Shown: in pieces, positions 18,405 to 27,072 of the stretch
How the letters are laid out: every line of letters starts with the position of its first letter
How positions within the stretch are numbered: the stretch's first letter is position 1
Assembly: GCA_016215025.1 (NCBI GenBank)
Contig: JACRMI010000069.1
Location: 16,530-80,529, forward strand
Origin: Chloroflexota bacterium
GTDB lineage: Bacteria > Chloroflexota > Anaerolineae > UBA4142
Direction: 5' to 3'
Length of the DNA stretch: 64,000 bases
Position numbers and translations under genes: made by a program
The notes under the pieces: model-generated
What the model was told of the DNA's origin: nothing
The model's database searches: none
The model's input: the letters and a program-made list of their open reading frames with translations, nothing else

Positions 18405-19142
18405 TCAATTCCCCAACTGCTTCAGCAAATCAACTGTTGCGGCAACGACTTGCTTTTGCTGTTCTTCACGCGAAATCGTCGCAACGCCGTCACCCGACTG
18501 AATGCCGTAATAACCAAACTGTGCGTGATTGCCGCCCTCAATCACTACATACTGCGTTGATGTTGGCAACAGATTGCGTGATGCAGTAATTCGATCAACT
18601 GCCCCATCTTTTGTGCCATATATTGATAGTGCGGCAATTTTGCTTTGCGACAAATCATCGGGCGTGTTTGGATATGATGCCCAGAACGCAATCGCTTGAA
18701 CGGCGTCAGGATGATTCTTGACGAACATTGCCGCTGCTACGCCGCCGAGCGAATGCCCGCCAATCGCCCAACGCTTGATCGCTGGATATTTGGCGATGAC
18801 ATCGTTCGCGCGGTTTGCGTCGAAGAAAGCGAGGTTGAACGGCATTGGCACGATCACGACGAGATACCCTTGCGCCGCAATCGATTTGGCGGCGGGTGCA
18901 TACGCACGATAATCGACCAAGCCGCCTGGGTAGAAAATAAATCCTGTCGTCGGCTCGCTTGCGCGCGACTTGAATACCAGCCAGGGACTGTTCGACACTT
19001 CAACCTGGGAATCGCTTTTCAACGCGTCGAGCGCTTGCGGCATCGGTTGGTAAGGATTGCTTGTCCACACCAGGAGTCCACCGACACCAACCACGAGCAA
19101 CACAACAAGCGCAGTGAGACCACCGATAACAACTCGTCGCAT
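18405..19142 (-). CDS. membrane-anchored alpha/beta hydrolase
   Basis: The start is set at the ATG at 19142, which has a GGAG site 7 nt upstream. A TTG at 19157 is less likely. The protein (245 residues) has an N-terminal membrane anchor, an alpha/beta-hydrolase core and the nucleophile elbow IGGHSLGGVAA. An aspartate in SIYGTKDGAVDR and a histidine in IEGGNHAQFGYY complete the expected catalytic triad. FIFYPGGLVDYRAYAP matches the family of exported lipase-like hydrolases. The active site should face outward. The substrate is unknown. Confidence 0.88.
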   Translation of the reverse strand: MRRVVIGGLTALVVLLVVGVGGLLVWTSNPYQPMPQALDALKSDSQVEVSNSPWLVFKSRASEPTTGFIFYPGGLVDYRAYAPAAKSIAAQGYLVVIVPMPFNLAFFDANRANDVIAKYPAIKRWAIGGHSLGGVAAAMFVKNHPDAVQAIAFWASYPNTPDDLSQSKIAALSIYGTKDGAVDRITASRNLLPTSTQYVVIEGGNHAQFGYYGIQSGDGVATISREEQQKQVVAATVDLLKQLGN

Positions 19143-19158
19143 TTTTATTCTCCGCAAA

Positions 19159-19300
19159 TCATTTTAACAAATCCTTCAATGCACTTTCCGCGTCGGAAAC
19201 TGAAACTCGAATCCCGCTTCCAGCAAGCGTTGCTACAGAACTCGCTGACCCCCCAGTAACAACGAATCACCCAGTTCGCCAAAAATCAATCTCATCACGA
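19159..19300 (-). pseudogene. remnant of a TIGR01777-type NAD-dependent epimerase (C-terminal end only)
   Basis: Between carH and the hydrolase the minus strand reads RLIFGELGDSLLLGGQRVL, a stop, QRLLEAGFEFQFPT, then after a one-base shift AESALKDLLK and a stop at 19159. This is the typical C-terminus of SulA/YfcH-like epimerases (family TIGR01777), carrying one nonsense mutation and one frameshift. The upstream catalytic part is absent. The gene has decayed in place beside the CarH regulator. Confidence 0.62.
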
Positions 19301-19384
19301 ACCGTGATAATAATTCTTTTCATTGGTACCTTCTTCAAACACAAACGCCCGTCAACTGCTACGAGCATTCGTCATCGAACATCC

Positions 19385-20683
19385 TTATGCGTTATCCACG
19401 TGATCCTTCATCCGCGCGATCAGCGGCGTGAAAAATCGATTCTGCTCTTTCGTGAATTTTTTGAGCAAAACCGCTTCAAAGATTTGCAAATGCTTGCCGA
19501 TGAGTTGCGGCATCACCGAACGCGGCGGCATTCCTTCTTTGAGCCATTGACTCTGCGAGTCCATCAATTCGGGCACATCGAACGCAAGCGCGCACACAAG
19601 TGAATCGATCAGAAACTTCGTCGCATGATTCACGTGCGAAGTATCCCAGTGGCGATACGTTTTGGGCGACGACGCGATGAATTCCGTAACCACCTCGCCC
19701 GCAATTCCAAGTCGTTGCGTTTCAAGTAAATCAACCACATTCAACACTCGCTTGGACGGCGACCAATACTCGGCGTGCATCTGAATGCTTCCCAGATTAC
19801 GCACCGCCGACATTGTGTTATCGCCAAGATAATCCCCAGGCAAATGTTCGCGCAACCCAGGCAATTGATTCGGCATTCGACCACCGAACACCAACGGTGC
19901 ACTAGGACGATTGTCCGCATCGAGCCAGGGAATCAGTCCTGCTAAACCAACGACTGTCGTTACCGAAACGGCAATCACATTCGGCTTGGACGCACGCGCC
20001 AGATCGACAATATCGTCGAGCGGTGTGCCTTGACCCAGGTACGTCGCGCGCCATCCTTGACGGCGTGCCAACATTGCGAAAACAATCAAACCGAGTTGAT
20101 GCTCTTCCGATGGCGCGCACGCCGCTGCGAGCAACGGCGCGCTCGTCGGCAATGCGGGCTGGGATTGCAAGACTGCAAAAAGTTTTTGCTGAACCACGTT
20201 GCTCGCCAAGTGTTCTTGCCACACCGTCATCTCGTTGCGCATCCATCGCTCGCCAATTTCGCGCATCGTCGGCTCGGTGATTTGCAATGCAACTTGCTCG
20301 GGCGTGAAGAGCGCAAATGCTTCATCAAGAATTTGACGCGCGACCATCTCGTCCGATTTAACAAACGCTTCCTGCAACGCCACACGAACCGAATCGATCG
20401 GTTGATTTGATTGAGCCATCATAACGCGGGCAGATTGATCCTGTCGCTGACGCAACAACAAACTCGCTTGCGATGGTGCAACGCCCGACTCGACTTGTTG
20501 CTTGAGAAACAACACATCGGCAATGTCTGCTTCGTCGTACAGACGATAGCGATTGTCCGCGCCGCGATTCGGCGAAGGCACGCCGTAACGCCGCTCCCAC
20601 GCGCGCAACGTATGCACCGAAACGCCCGTGCGCTCGGATACAACCTTGATTGTGAACCCAATCGACCCCAAAGACATCATCAT
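19385..20683 (-). CDS. carH: MerR-type, B12-binding photoreceptor regulator (CarH-like)
   Basis: The 432-residue protein has an N-terminal MerR helix-turn-helix (TIKVVSERTGVSVHTLRAWERRYG, shown here only as the residue 11-34 region), a four-helix B12-binding segment and a Rossmann B12 domain. W147 and E157-H158 form the W-x9-EH motif that caps 5'-deoxyadenosylcobalamin in CarH. His195 in PSEEHQLG is the predicted cobalt ligand. In CarH the dark tetramer binds the operator and light breaks it up. An extra C-terminal region (about residues 310-432) is longer than in the Thermus protein and unassigned. It is encoded 8 bases after tspO in the same transcript, whose promoter carries three 11-bp repeats, so it probably represses its own operon in the dark. 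Confidence 0.9.
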   Translation of the reverse strand: MMMSLGSIGFTIKVVSERTGVSVHTLRAWERRYGVPSPNRGADNRYRLYDEADIADVLFLKQQVESGVAPSQASLLLRQRQDQSARVMMAQSNQPIDSVRVALQEAFVKSDEMVARQILDEAFALFTPEQVALQITEPTMREIGERWMRNEMTVWQEHLASNVVQQKLFAVLQSQPALPTSAPLLAAACAPSEEHQLGLIVFAMLARRQGWRATYLGQGTPLDDIVDLARASKPNVIAVSVTTVVGLAGLIPWLDADNRPSAPLVFGGRMPNQLPGLREHLPGDYLGDNTMSAVRNLGSIQMHAEYWSPSKRVLNVVDLLETQRLGIAGEVVTEFIASSPKTYRHWDTSHVNHATKFLIDSLVCALAFDVPELMDSQSQWLKEGMPPRSVMPQLIGKHLQIFEAVLLKKFTKEQNRFFTPLIARMKDHVDNA

Positions 20684-20691
20684 TATTCGTG

Positions 20692-21459
20692 TCAGCTAAA
20701 TGCAGGCGCCACAATCTTTCTTCGATAAACTACGCCGAGCGGAATCATCAATGCTACCAAAACAACCATCACCCATGCCGTGTTTGCCACCAACGGTGTC
20801 GCCGCTTGCTTGACGGCGATACCGGTGAACGACCACACCAAGACCAACAAGAATGCCACGTCCCTGCGCATCAACGTCATTGCCAGCCCCAGGGCTGTTG
20901 CGACAACCAGCATAATCACTGCCCAAAGTTCTGGCGCGATACCCCAGCCATCCCATCGCCAGTAATAAAGCAAGTCGGTGATGTTGGCAATGGTCGCAAC
21001 GCTAATCCAACCCAGGTAGACGCTGAACGGAATATTGACGCACCATTTTTCGGTTGCCGAGACTTGAACGCGCCCGTTATCCAAACGCAAATAGATCCCA
21101 ATCAAGGTCACGAGCAGCGCAAGCATCACCACAACCGATAGTGGGAATAATTCATAGTGCCACGCGAAAAGCCATCCCGCATTCAACACACCGCTCAGGG
21201 CATATAGCCAACCGATGCGTTGCAAGCGCGGATTGTCACGTTGCGACGGCAACGCTTGATAAAGCGAGAAGGCGATCCAGCCGATATAGATCACGCTCCA
21301 GATCGCAAACACGTAGCTCGCGGGCACGAACAAGACCATGAACTGGTCGGAGATAGCGCCCGTGTTTTTGCCGTTCAAAGGCAGCGCGCTGGCAAGCACA
21401 TTGACCGTCAGCGCAATTATCGTGGCAAAAATATTGACGAGAGGTAAAAAACGTTTCAT
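20692..21459 (-). CDS. tspO: TspO/MBR-like tryptophan-rich sensory protein
   Basis: The start is the ATG at 21459; the longer frame to 21558 runs through the promoter and is excluded. The 255-residue protein has several membrane helices with aromatic-rich loops (FVPASYVFAIWSVIYIGW, NAGWLFAWHYELFPLS, WCVNIPFSVYLGWISVATIAN). These match the long TspO/MBR relatives, which bind tetrapyrroles and respond to light, oxygen or oxidative stress. It shares its transcript with the B12 photoreceptor gene, so light-induced expression is expected. Confidence 0.82.
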   Translation of the reverse strand: MKRFLPLVNIFATIIALTVNVLASALPLNGKNTGAISDQFMVLFVPASYVFAIWSVIYIGWIAFSLYQALPSQRDNPRLQRIGWLYALSGVLNAGWLFAWHYELFPLSVVVMLALLVTLIGIYLRLDNGRVQVSATEKWCVNIPFSVYLGWISVATIANITDLLYYWRWDGWGIAPELWAVIMLVVATALGLAMTLMRRDVAFLLVLVWSFTGIAVKQAATPLVANTAWVMVVLVALMIPLGVVYRRKIVAPAFS

Positions 21460-21489
21460 CGAACGTTCCTTGTCTAAACTTCTGAAATG

Positions 21490-21518
21490 ATTATACAATT
21501 TTGTCGAGTGTTTGTCAA
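21490..21518 (-). promoter_or_regulatory. consensus sigma-70 promoter of tspO-carH
   Basis: On the minus strand a perfect TTGACA (21513-21518) and a perfect TATAAT (21490-21495) are separated by 17 bp, 31 bases upstream of the tspO start. So strong a promoter needs tight repression, which fits the overlapping operator. Confidence 0.88.
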
Positions 21519-21532
21519 GTGTTTGTCTATTG
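21500..21532 (-). promoter_or_regulatory. three tandem 11-bp direct repeats, probable CarH operator
   Basis: Read on the plus strand, TTTGTCGAGTG (21500-21510), TTTGTCAAGTG (21511-21521) and TTTGTCTATTG (21522-21532) are contiguous. The middle repeat contains the -35 hexamer. CarH is known to bind three tandem 11-bp direct repeats overlapping a -35 element. A further partial copy (CTTGTCTAAAC, 21469-21479) lies between the -10 and the start codon. Confidence 0.82.
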
Positions 21533-21769
21533 CTTTTATATATCTCTAATATGGGCAAAAAGTGCGCCGTCCGAACTCCTTTCAGAACTCGGACAGCAGT
21601 ACAGCGCCCATAACCGATGTTTCCCGACTAACAACGTCTCAACCAAACAATTGTGACCTGCCCCCAGGAACTGGTCCAGGGTCAGGGTTAGACACAAGAC
21701 CCCAAATCAGGTAAGATCATCCAAGGAGCCAGAACGACGGGACACAGGGGACTTACCTCCGAAGAAATC

Positions 21770-21993
21770 ATGGGCAAGCTGCGTGAAGCGAGGTCTTGCA
21801 GAGCCAAGGTCAGTCCATCAAAACGATTTGCCAAAGTCTCGGCATCACCAACAAAGCTTATTATCGCTGGCGACCGGAATACGGCGGCGTGCGGACCGAT
21901 CAAGTGCGCCGCCTGAAAGATTTGGAGACAGAAAACGCACGGCTCAAGAAATTGGTCGCGGATCTTTCTCTCGATAACTCGATCCCGAAATAA
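21770..21993 (+). pseudogene. IS3-family transposase orfA remnant
   Basis: From 21796 the frame reads QGQSIKTICQSLGITNKAYYRW, then YGGVRTDQVRRLKDLE and ENARLKKLVADLSLDNS, the helix-turn-helix and leucine zipper of IS3/IS407-type OrfA. The N-terminal codons are frame-shifted (the plus-strand part before 21796 is out of frame) and the frame stops prematurely at 21993. Confidence 0.8.
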
Positions 21994-22007
21994 GCTCTCT
22001 CGTCAAA

Positions 22008-22914
22008 ATGACGAGTCGGACCAAGCGCCGACAAGCGGTGACACAAGCGCAAGCGGTGTTTGCCGTAGCGGAGCGGTGCTCCTACCGGGTGATCGGACTC
22101 CCGCGCTCCAGCCAGCGGTATTACCCACGGGTCGTCGAACGGAACGTCCCACTCACACACCGAATCGTTGAACGAGCGCCCCAGTATGGACGGTATGGCT
22201 ATCGCTGCATAACCACCTTGTTATATCGCGAAGGAGGGCAGTCAATCACAAATGCGTGGAACGCATCTGGCGGCGGGAAGGCCTAAAGTACCACCCAAAC
22301 GACGACGGTTGTGGCTCACTGATGACGCGCGTATGCGGTTACGGCCTGAGCATCCGCACCACGTGTAGAGTTATGATTTTGTCTTGGCGCGCACCTAAAA
22401 TGGGCGACCCTTTCACATCTTGAATGTGATCGATGAGTATACGCGCGAATGTTTGACCACGCGAGTGGCACGCCACTTGACCGCGGAAGATGTGCAAGAA
22501 TGTTTGACGGAATTGTTTTGTGCCCGAGGCGTGCCCAAGCATCTGCGCTCGGATTATGGCGCGGAGTTTATGACCCCGAAAATTCGGCGATGGTTGAATG
22601 AACTGGGATTGAAACCCTTGTTCATCGAACCCGGGAGTCCGAGGGGAGAAGAGTTATATGGAATCATTTAATGGCAAAATGCGAGATGAATTATTGAATG
22701 GCGAAAGCTTTGATACCGTGAAGGAGGTGCAAGTCTTGATTGAACAGTGGCGGAAGATGTATAATTCCATACGACCGCATAGTGCAAGGGGTATCGTCCA
22801 TCTGCACCAGAAGCAATTCAGATGCCTAACCTAACTCGGTATCGTCCATCTGCACCAGAAGCAATTCAGATGCCTAACCTAACTCCTCCACTCTTGGGTT
22901 ATGCTATCGCTTAA
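22008..22914 (+). pseudogene. IS3-family transposase orfB (DDE) remnant
   Basis: Pieces of the integrase-like OrfB lie in successive frames: RYGYRCITTLLYREG near 22190, then MNVIDEYTRECLTTRVARHL from 22420, YGAEFMTPKIRRWLNELG, FIEPGSP, and after a shift ESFNGKMRDELLNGESF with IRPHSA before a stop at 22912-22914. The second DDE Asp is replaced in LRSDYGAEF, where SDNGPEF is usual. Several frameshifts and the in-frame 48-bp duplication near the end make it non-functional. Confidence 0.8.
22790..22885 (+). repeat. 48-bp perfect tandem duplication inside the transposase remnant
   Basis: Units 22790-22837 and 22838-22885 are identical and encode 16 codons each (YRPSAPEAIQMPNLT region of OrfB). 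Perfect identity in an otherwise decayed gene suggests that the duplication is recent. Confidence 0.85.
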
Positions 22915-23469
22915 TTCTCGCTCGAACTGGTGCAAATAATGAGGGCAGGGCAAAAAGAGTTTGGGCGGTATGTTCGGCAAGAAATAAGATCATCGTCCAT
23001 GCTTGCTCGTTCAAATATACGCGGATCAGGATGCTTTCTTGTCCGCGTTCTTATCTTTCAAGTCCGTTTGCCCAAGGCGAGTGCTTTGTTGTAGAATATA
23101 GATAGAATATTGCACTCTTCGATGCGCAACAACTGACGGATTCACTACATCAAAGCGAAGGAGAATATCACCTGTTCGCGAAAAATCTCCTGGATATAAC
23201 ATCCATCTGCTTGTTCGACATTGGCGGTGGCATAGCAATCTGGCGAGATAGTGCCAAACACAAAAACTCGAAGCGTCGTGCGAAGAATGCGATCTGGATC
23301 AAGCCCATCCACTGGGGACGGCCGTACGTTGTCCAACCCGTCCGCTTTTCAGATTTTGCTTAGCCGTTAAAGAGATTGGTGCGTACCGGTCCATCAGCGA
23401 CCAGCTGCCATGGGAGAGTTTGAAGAGAGCCGAACGTTAGCTGCTCATGCAACGAAGGAAAGTGCCGCA
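22915..23469. other. gene-poor spacer with a possible sensor-gene remnant
   Basis: Between the IS remnant and the histidine kinase I see no complete gene. One open stretch without a start codon (23106-23363, plus) reads LHQSEGEYHLFAKNLLDI, similar to the beginning of a PAS domain in sensor kinases, then loses similarity and stops. No terminator or clear promoter was found. Confidence 0.4.
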
Positions 23470-26400
23470 ATGGAAAATACAGTTTACATTCTGCACCTAG
23501 AGGACCACGCCGCAGATGCAGAACTCGTTCAGGCAATGCTCGAATTGGCGGAAATGAGTTGCCAGATCACACTGGTTCAGACGCAGGACAAATTCATTCA
23601 GACTTTGTCTGAACATCGCTATGACGTCATCCTCGCGGATTATCTTCTCCCATCTTTCGATGGCATGTCGGCGTTGCGGCTGGCGCGCGAAAGCTATCCA
23701 GACATTCCATTTATTTTCGTTTCGGGAGTCCTGGGCGAGGACGCGGCGATTGAAGCACTGACGGAAGGCGCAACCGATTATGTGCTCAAACAGAAACTAT
23801 CACGCCTTGCCCCGGCGGTCAAGCGTGCGCTGCACGAAGCCGAGAGCCGCAGAGAAAACAAGCGCGCAGAAGAAGCGTTGCGCGAGAGCGAAAACAAATG
23901 GCGTTCGTTGGTCACAACGATTCCCGATTATGTTGCCCTGCATGACAGCGACAATAACTATGTATTCCTGAATCATTACGCCGAAGGTTTTTCCGAGCAA
24001 GATGTGATCGGTAAAAGCTATCTGGCATTCATACCGGCAGATTTCCAACCGTTAGTCAAAGAGGCGTTCGAAAAAGCTCGCACGACTGGCAAACCAGAGT
24101 TCATCGAATACGCGGCTCTCGGCAATCAAGGGATTCTCAGACATTATGATAGCTATATTGCCCCGCTCTTTGATGGGAGCAAGCTAGCAAACACCCTGGT
24201 GGTCGCACGTGACATCACCGAGCGCAAACGCGCACAGGAGAAAATAGCTCATCTTGCCGCCATCGTAGAATCTTCCAATGACATTATCATCAGCAAGACC
24301 TTAGATGGCATCATTACGAGTTGGAATAAAGGCGCGGAAGGAGTTTATGGCTATACCGAAAGTGAAATGATTGGCAAGCCAATCTCAATCGTGGCTCCGC
24401 CTCAACATGCGAATGAAATGATTCAGATTCTTGAAAAGATCAGATCCGGGTCACGCATCGATCACTTTGAAACGGTGCGCCAAAGAAAAGACGGACAATG
24501 CATTGACGTATCTCTGACCATTTCGCCAATCAAAAACGCGGAAGGCAAAATTGTCGCAGTGTCTACCATCGGACGCGACATTACCGAAGGCAAGCGCGCC
24601 GAGCGGGCGCTAAAGAATTCGGAAGCGAAATGGCGCGCACTGGTAGAAAATGCGCCGGCAGTCATCACAACGCTTGACCGCGAGGGAATCATTCTTTCGA
24701 TCAATCGCACCTCGCTAGGTCAAACGATGGAACAGGTCATCGGAACCAGGGTTTACGATAATCTCTCCCCACGCGAGCAAGCGCGCACGCGCGAGATAAT
24801 CGCTTTGGTCACCCAGACGGGTGAATCACTTCGTTACGAGTCTAAGATTGTCCGAGAAGACCGAACGACAGTTTGGCACGAAACTAGTGCGGGTCCACTC
24901 GAGGAGGACGGAAAAATCGTTGGGGTGATTTTTGTCTCACTTGACATCACCGCGCTCAAACAAAATGAGCGCGCGCTGCAACAAAGCAACGACGAACTGG
25001 CATTTCTCAACCTCGCGAGCCAAACACTCAATTCGACGTTGGATCTAGATCAAGTTTTGACCGAGATGCTCGAAAAAGTGAGCCAGTTGTTGAATGCCTC
25101 GGCAAGTTCGATTTGGATCGCCGACCTCACCGGCGATTCTCTCGTATGCCAGCAAGCGACCGGCGCGAATGCTACTGGAGTGCTGGGATTTCGTCTAGCG
25201 CGCGGGGTGGGCATTGCTGGCTGGGTCGCCCAACATGGCACGAGCATAATGATCCCAGATACCCACAAAGATGAACGCTATGTCGAACTATTTTCGCAAA
25301 AATTTGGGATGGATTTCCGGTCCATCCTTTGTGTTCCACTCGAAGGCAAGCAAGGTATTGTCGGCGTCCTCGAAATTCTCGACACAGCCATCAATCGCTT
25401 TCAGGCATCCGATCTGGTGCTTGTAGAGACGCTAGCAGGCGCGGCGACCTCCGCCATCGAAAACGCACGGCTCTATGAACAAGTGCAGAAGGATTTGGCA
25501 GAACGCCGCCGCATCGAGCAAGCTCTGAGTGAAAGCGAGAGACGTTATCGGCTGCTTGCCGATAATTCGACCGATGTTATTTGGGCGCACGACATGCAAA
25601 TGCACTTGTCGTATGTCAGCCCGTCCGTTACGCGTTTGCTCGGCTATACTCCAAGTGAATTACAGTCCATGGAATTCACTAGCTTGTTTCCACTTGATTC
25701 AGTCAAACAAGCCAAAGACCAGTACGCCGCGATGCGCGCTGATCCGATCGCTATTTCGCACTCGACCGTAGCCGAGTTGGAGATGAAGCGTAAAGATGGC
25801 TCGCCCGTTTGGACGGAAACGCAACTGAGTTTTTTGTTCGACGAAACCAATAAACCGTCCGGCATCTTGGGCATCACACGCGACATCTCCGAACGTAAAC
25901 GTGCCGAAGCCGAGCGCGAAAGTCAACGCCGCGCGCGTGAACTTGCAACGCTGTATGAAACGACGCGCGATTTGGGCGCGTTTCTGAATATGCCGATTTT
26001 GCTCGAAACAATTTTACAGCGCGCGATGAAATTGCTTGCGGTTTCCTCCGGTGCGATTTACTTGTATGACTCGACGCGCAATGAATTTTTACCGAGTGCG
26101 GAAAAGGGAGCATCAATCGCGCTGGGCGATTCTATATCGGATGCTTGGCTCACGATGCGTCAACCCAGCCTGCTCGCGGAAAACCAGCAGGTGGTGCATG
26201 TGCCGCTGACGTACGGTGATGAATTGCTCGGCGTCCTCATCCTCGACGACCTGCAACCCGGCGACCCGCAAGTGGATAATGCCGGGTTGAATCTGCTATC
26301 GCTGTTTGCCGGTCAAGCCGCATCTGCCATTCACAAAATTCTGATGTTCGAGCATATCCGCGCGAGTCGCGAAAGCACCCAGGCACTGGCCCATCAACTT

Positions 26401-27072
26401 TTGAACGCACAAGAAACTGAACGGCGCTCGATTGCGCACGAACTGCACGATGAAATCGGGCAAGCTTTGACAAGTGTTCAACTCAACCTGCAAAATATCG
26501 AACCGATTGTGGAACAATCGGACGCGCAGGACACGCTCGAAGATACGATGCACGTGATTGAGCGCGTGCTGGAACAAGTGCGCGATCTCTCCCGCACCTT
26601 GCGCCCCTCGATGCTCGACGATTTTGGTTTGGTGACTGCCTTGCGTTGGTACATCGAACGACAAGCCAAACGCGCCGGCTTGCACGCCGAGTTCGCCGCC
26701 GATGCGTTTGAGCCACGCCTGCCCGAGGTGGTCGAGACGGTCTGCTTTCGCGTGGCGCAAGAAGCGATCACCAACGTCGTGCGTCACGCTCACGCCGATC
26801 ACATCTATGTCGAACTGCGTCTTCAGAATGGGATGCTCGACCTGAACATCCGCGATAATGGCAGCGGTTTTGATTTGCCACACGCCATTCAAAGTGCGAC
26901 GAATGGGATGAGTATTGGGTTATTGGGAATGAAAGAACGCGCGGCGTTGATTGGCGGTCAGGTTCAAATCATCGCATCCCCAGGGCAAGGCACCCAAATT
27001 CGCGCACGTATTCCTGTTGCGACCACCGCCGAGTTCATCGAGCGGCGCAAACACAAGCGAGGTACAAATTGA
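23470..27072 (+). CDS. receiver/multi-PAS/GAF sensor histidine kinase (NarX/HisKA_3 type)
   Basis: The start is set at the ATG at 23470 (product MENTVYILHLEDH); the open frame runs 20 codons further upstream without receiver homology. Domains in order: receiver (about 1-125, phospho-Asp in VILADYLLP), PAS (138-250), PAS (258-375), PAS (380-500), GAF (512-670), PAS (685-805), GAF (822-960), HisKA_3 with phospho-His about 993 in HELHDEIGQ, and HATPase_c to the end (DNGSGFD). No membrane helix is seen, so it is a cytoplasmic sensor whose input includes another phosphorelay. It overlaps the response-regulator gene (TTGA), its obvious partner. Confidence 0.93.
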   Translation: MENTVYILHLEDHAADAELVQAMLELAEMSCQITLVQTQDKFIQTLSEHRYDVILADYLLPSFDGMSALRLARESYPDIPFIFVSGVLGEDAAIEALTEGATDYVLKQKLSRLAPAVKRALHEAESRRENKRAEEALRESENKWRSLVTTIPDYVALHDSDNNYVFLNHYAEGFSEQDVIGKSYLAFIPADFQPLVKEAFEKARTTGKPEFIEYAALGNQGILRHYDSYIAPLFDGSKLANTLVVARDITERKRAQEKIAHLAAIVESSNDIIISKTLDGIITSWNKGAEGVYGYTESEMIGKPISIVAPPQHANEMIQILEKIRSGSRIDHFETVRQRKDGQCIDVSLTISPIKNAEGKIVAVSTIGRDITEGKRAERALKNSEAKWRALVENAPAVITTLDREGIILSINRTSLGQTMEQVIGTRVYDNLSPREQARTREIIALVTQTGESLRYESKIVREDRTTVWHETSAGPLEEDGKIVGVIFVSLDITALKQNERALQQSNDELAFLNLASQTLNSTLDLDQVLTEMLEKVSQLLNASASSIWIADLTGDSLVCQQATGANATGVLGFRLARGVGIAGWVAQHGTSIMIPDTHKDERYVELFSQKFGMDFRSILCVPLEGKQGIVGVLEILDTAINRFQASDLVLVETLAGAATSAIENARLYEQVQKDLAERRRIEQALSESERRYRLLADNSTDVIWAHDMQMHLSYVSPSVTRLLGYTPSELQSMEFTSLFPLDSVKQAKDQYAAMRADPIAISHSTVAELEMKRKDGSPVWTETQLSFLFDETNKPSGILGITRDISERKRAEAERESQRRARELATLYETTRDLGAFLNMPILLETILQRAMKLLAVSSGAIYLYDSTRNEFLPSAEKGASIALGDSISDAWLTMRQPSLLAENQQVVHVPLTYGDELLGVLILDDLQPGDPQVDNAGLNLLSLFAGQAASAIHKILMFEHIRASRESTQALAHQLLNAQETERRSIAHELHDEIGQALTSVQLNLQNIEPIVEQSDAQDTLEDTMHVIERVLEQVRDLSRTLRPSMLDDFGLVTALRWYIERQAKRAGLHAEFAADAFEPRLPEVVETVCFRVAQEAITNVVRHAHADHIYVELRLQNGMLDLNIRDNGSGFDLPHAIQSATNGMSIGLLGMKERAALIGGQVQIIASPGQGTQIRARIPVATTAEFIERRKHKRGTN

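Larger units (their letters stand above)
21654..22914 (+). mobile_element. decayed IS3-family insertion sequence
   Basis: The segment opens with TGACCTGCCCCCAGGAAC, which looks like an IS3-type terminal repeat, and holds broken orfA and orfB reading frames of an IS3-family transposase with stops, frameshifts and a 48-bp tandem duplication. I found no matching right terminal repeat. The element cannot move on its own. Confidence 0.8.
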
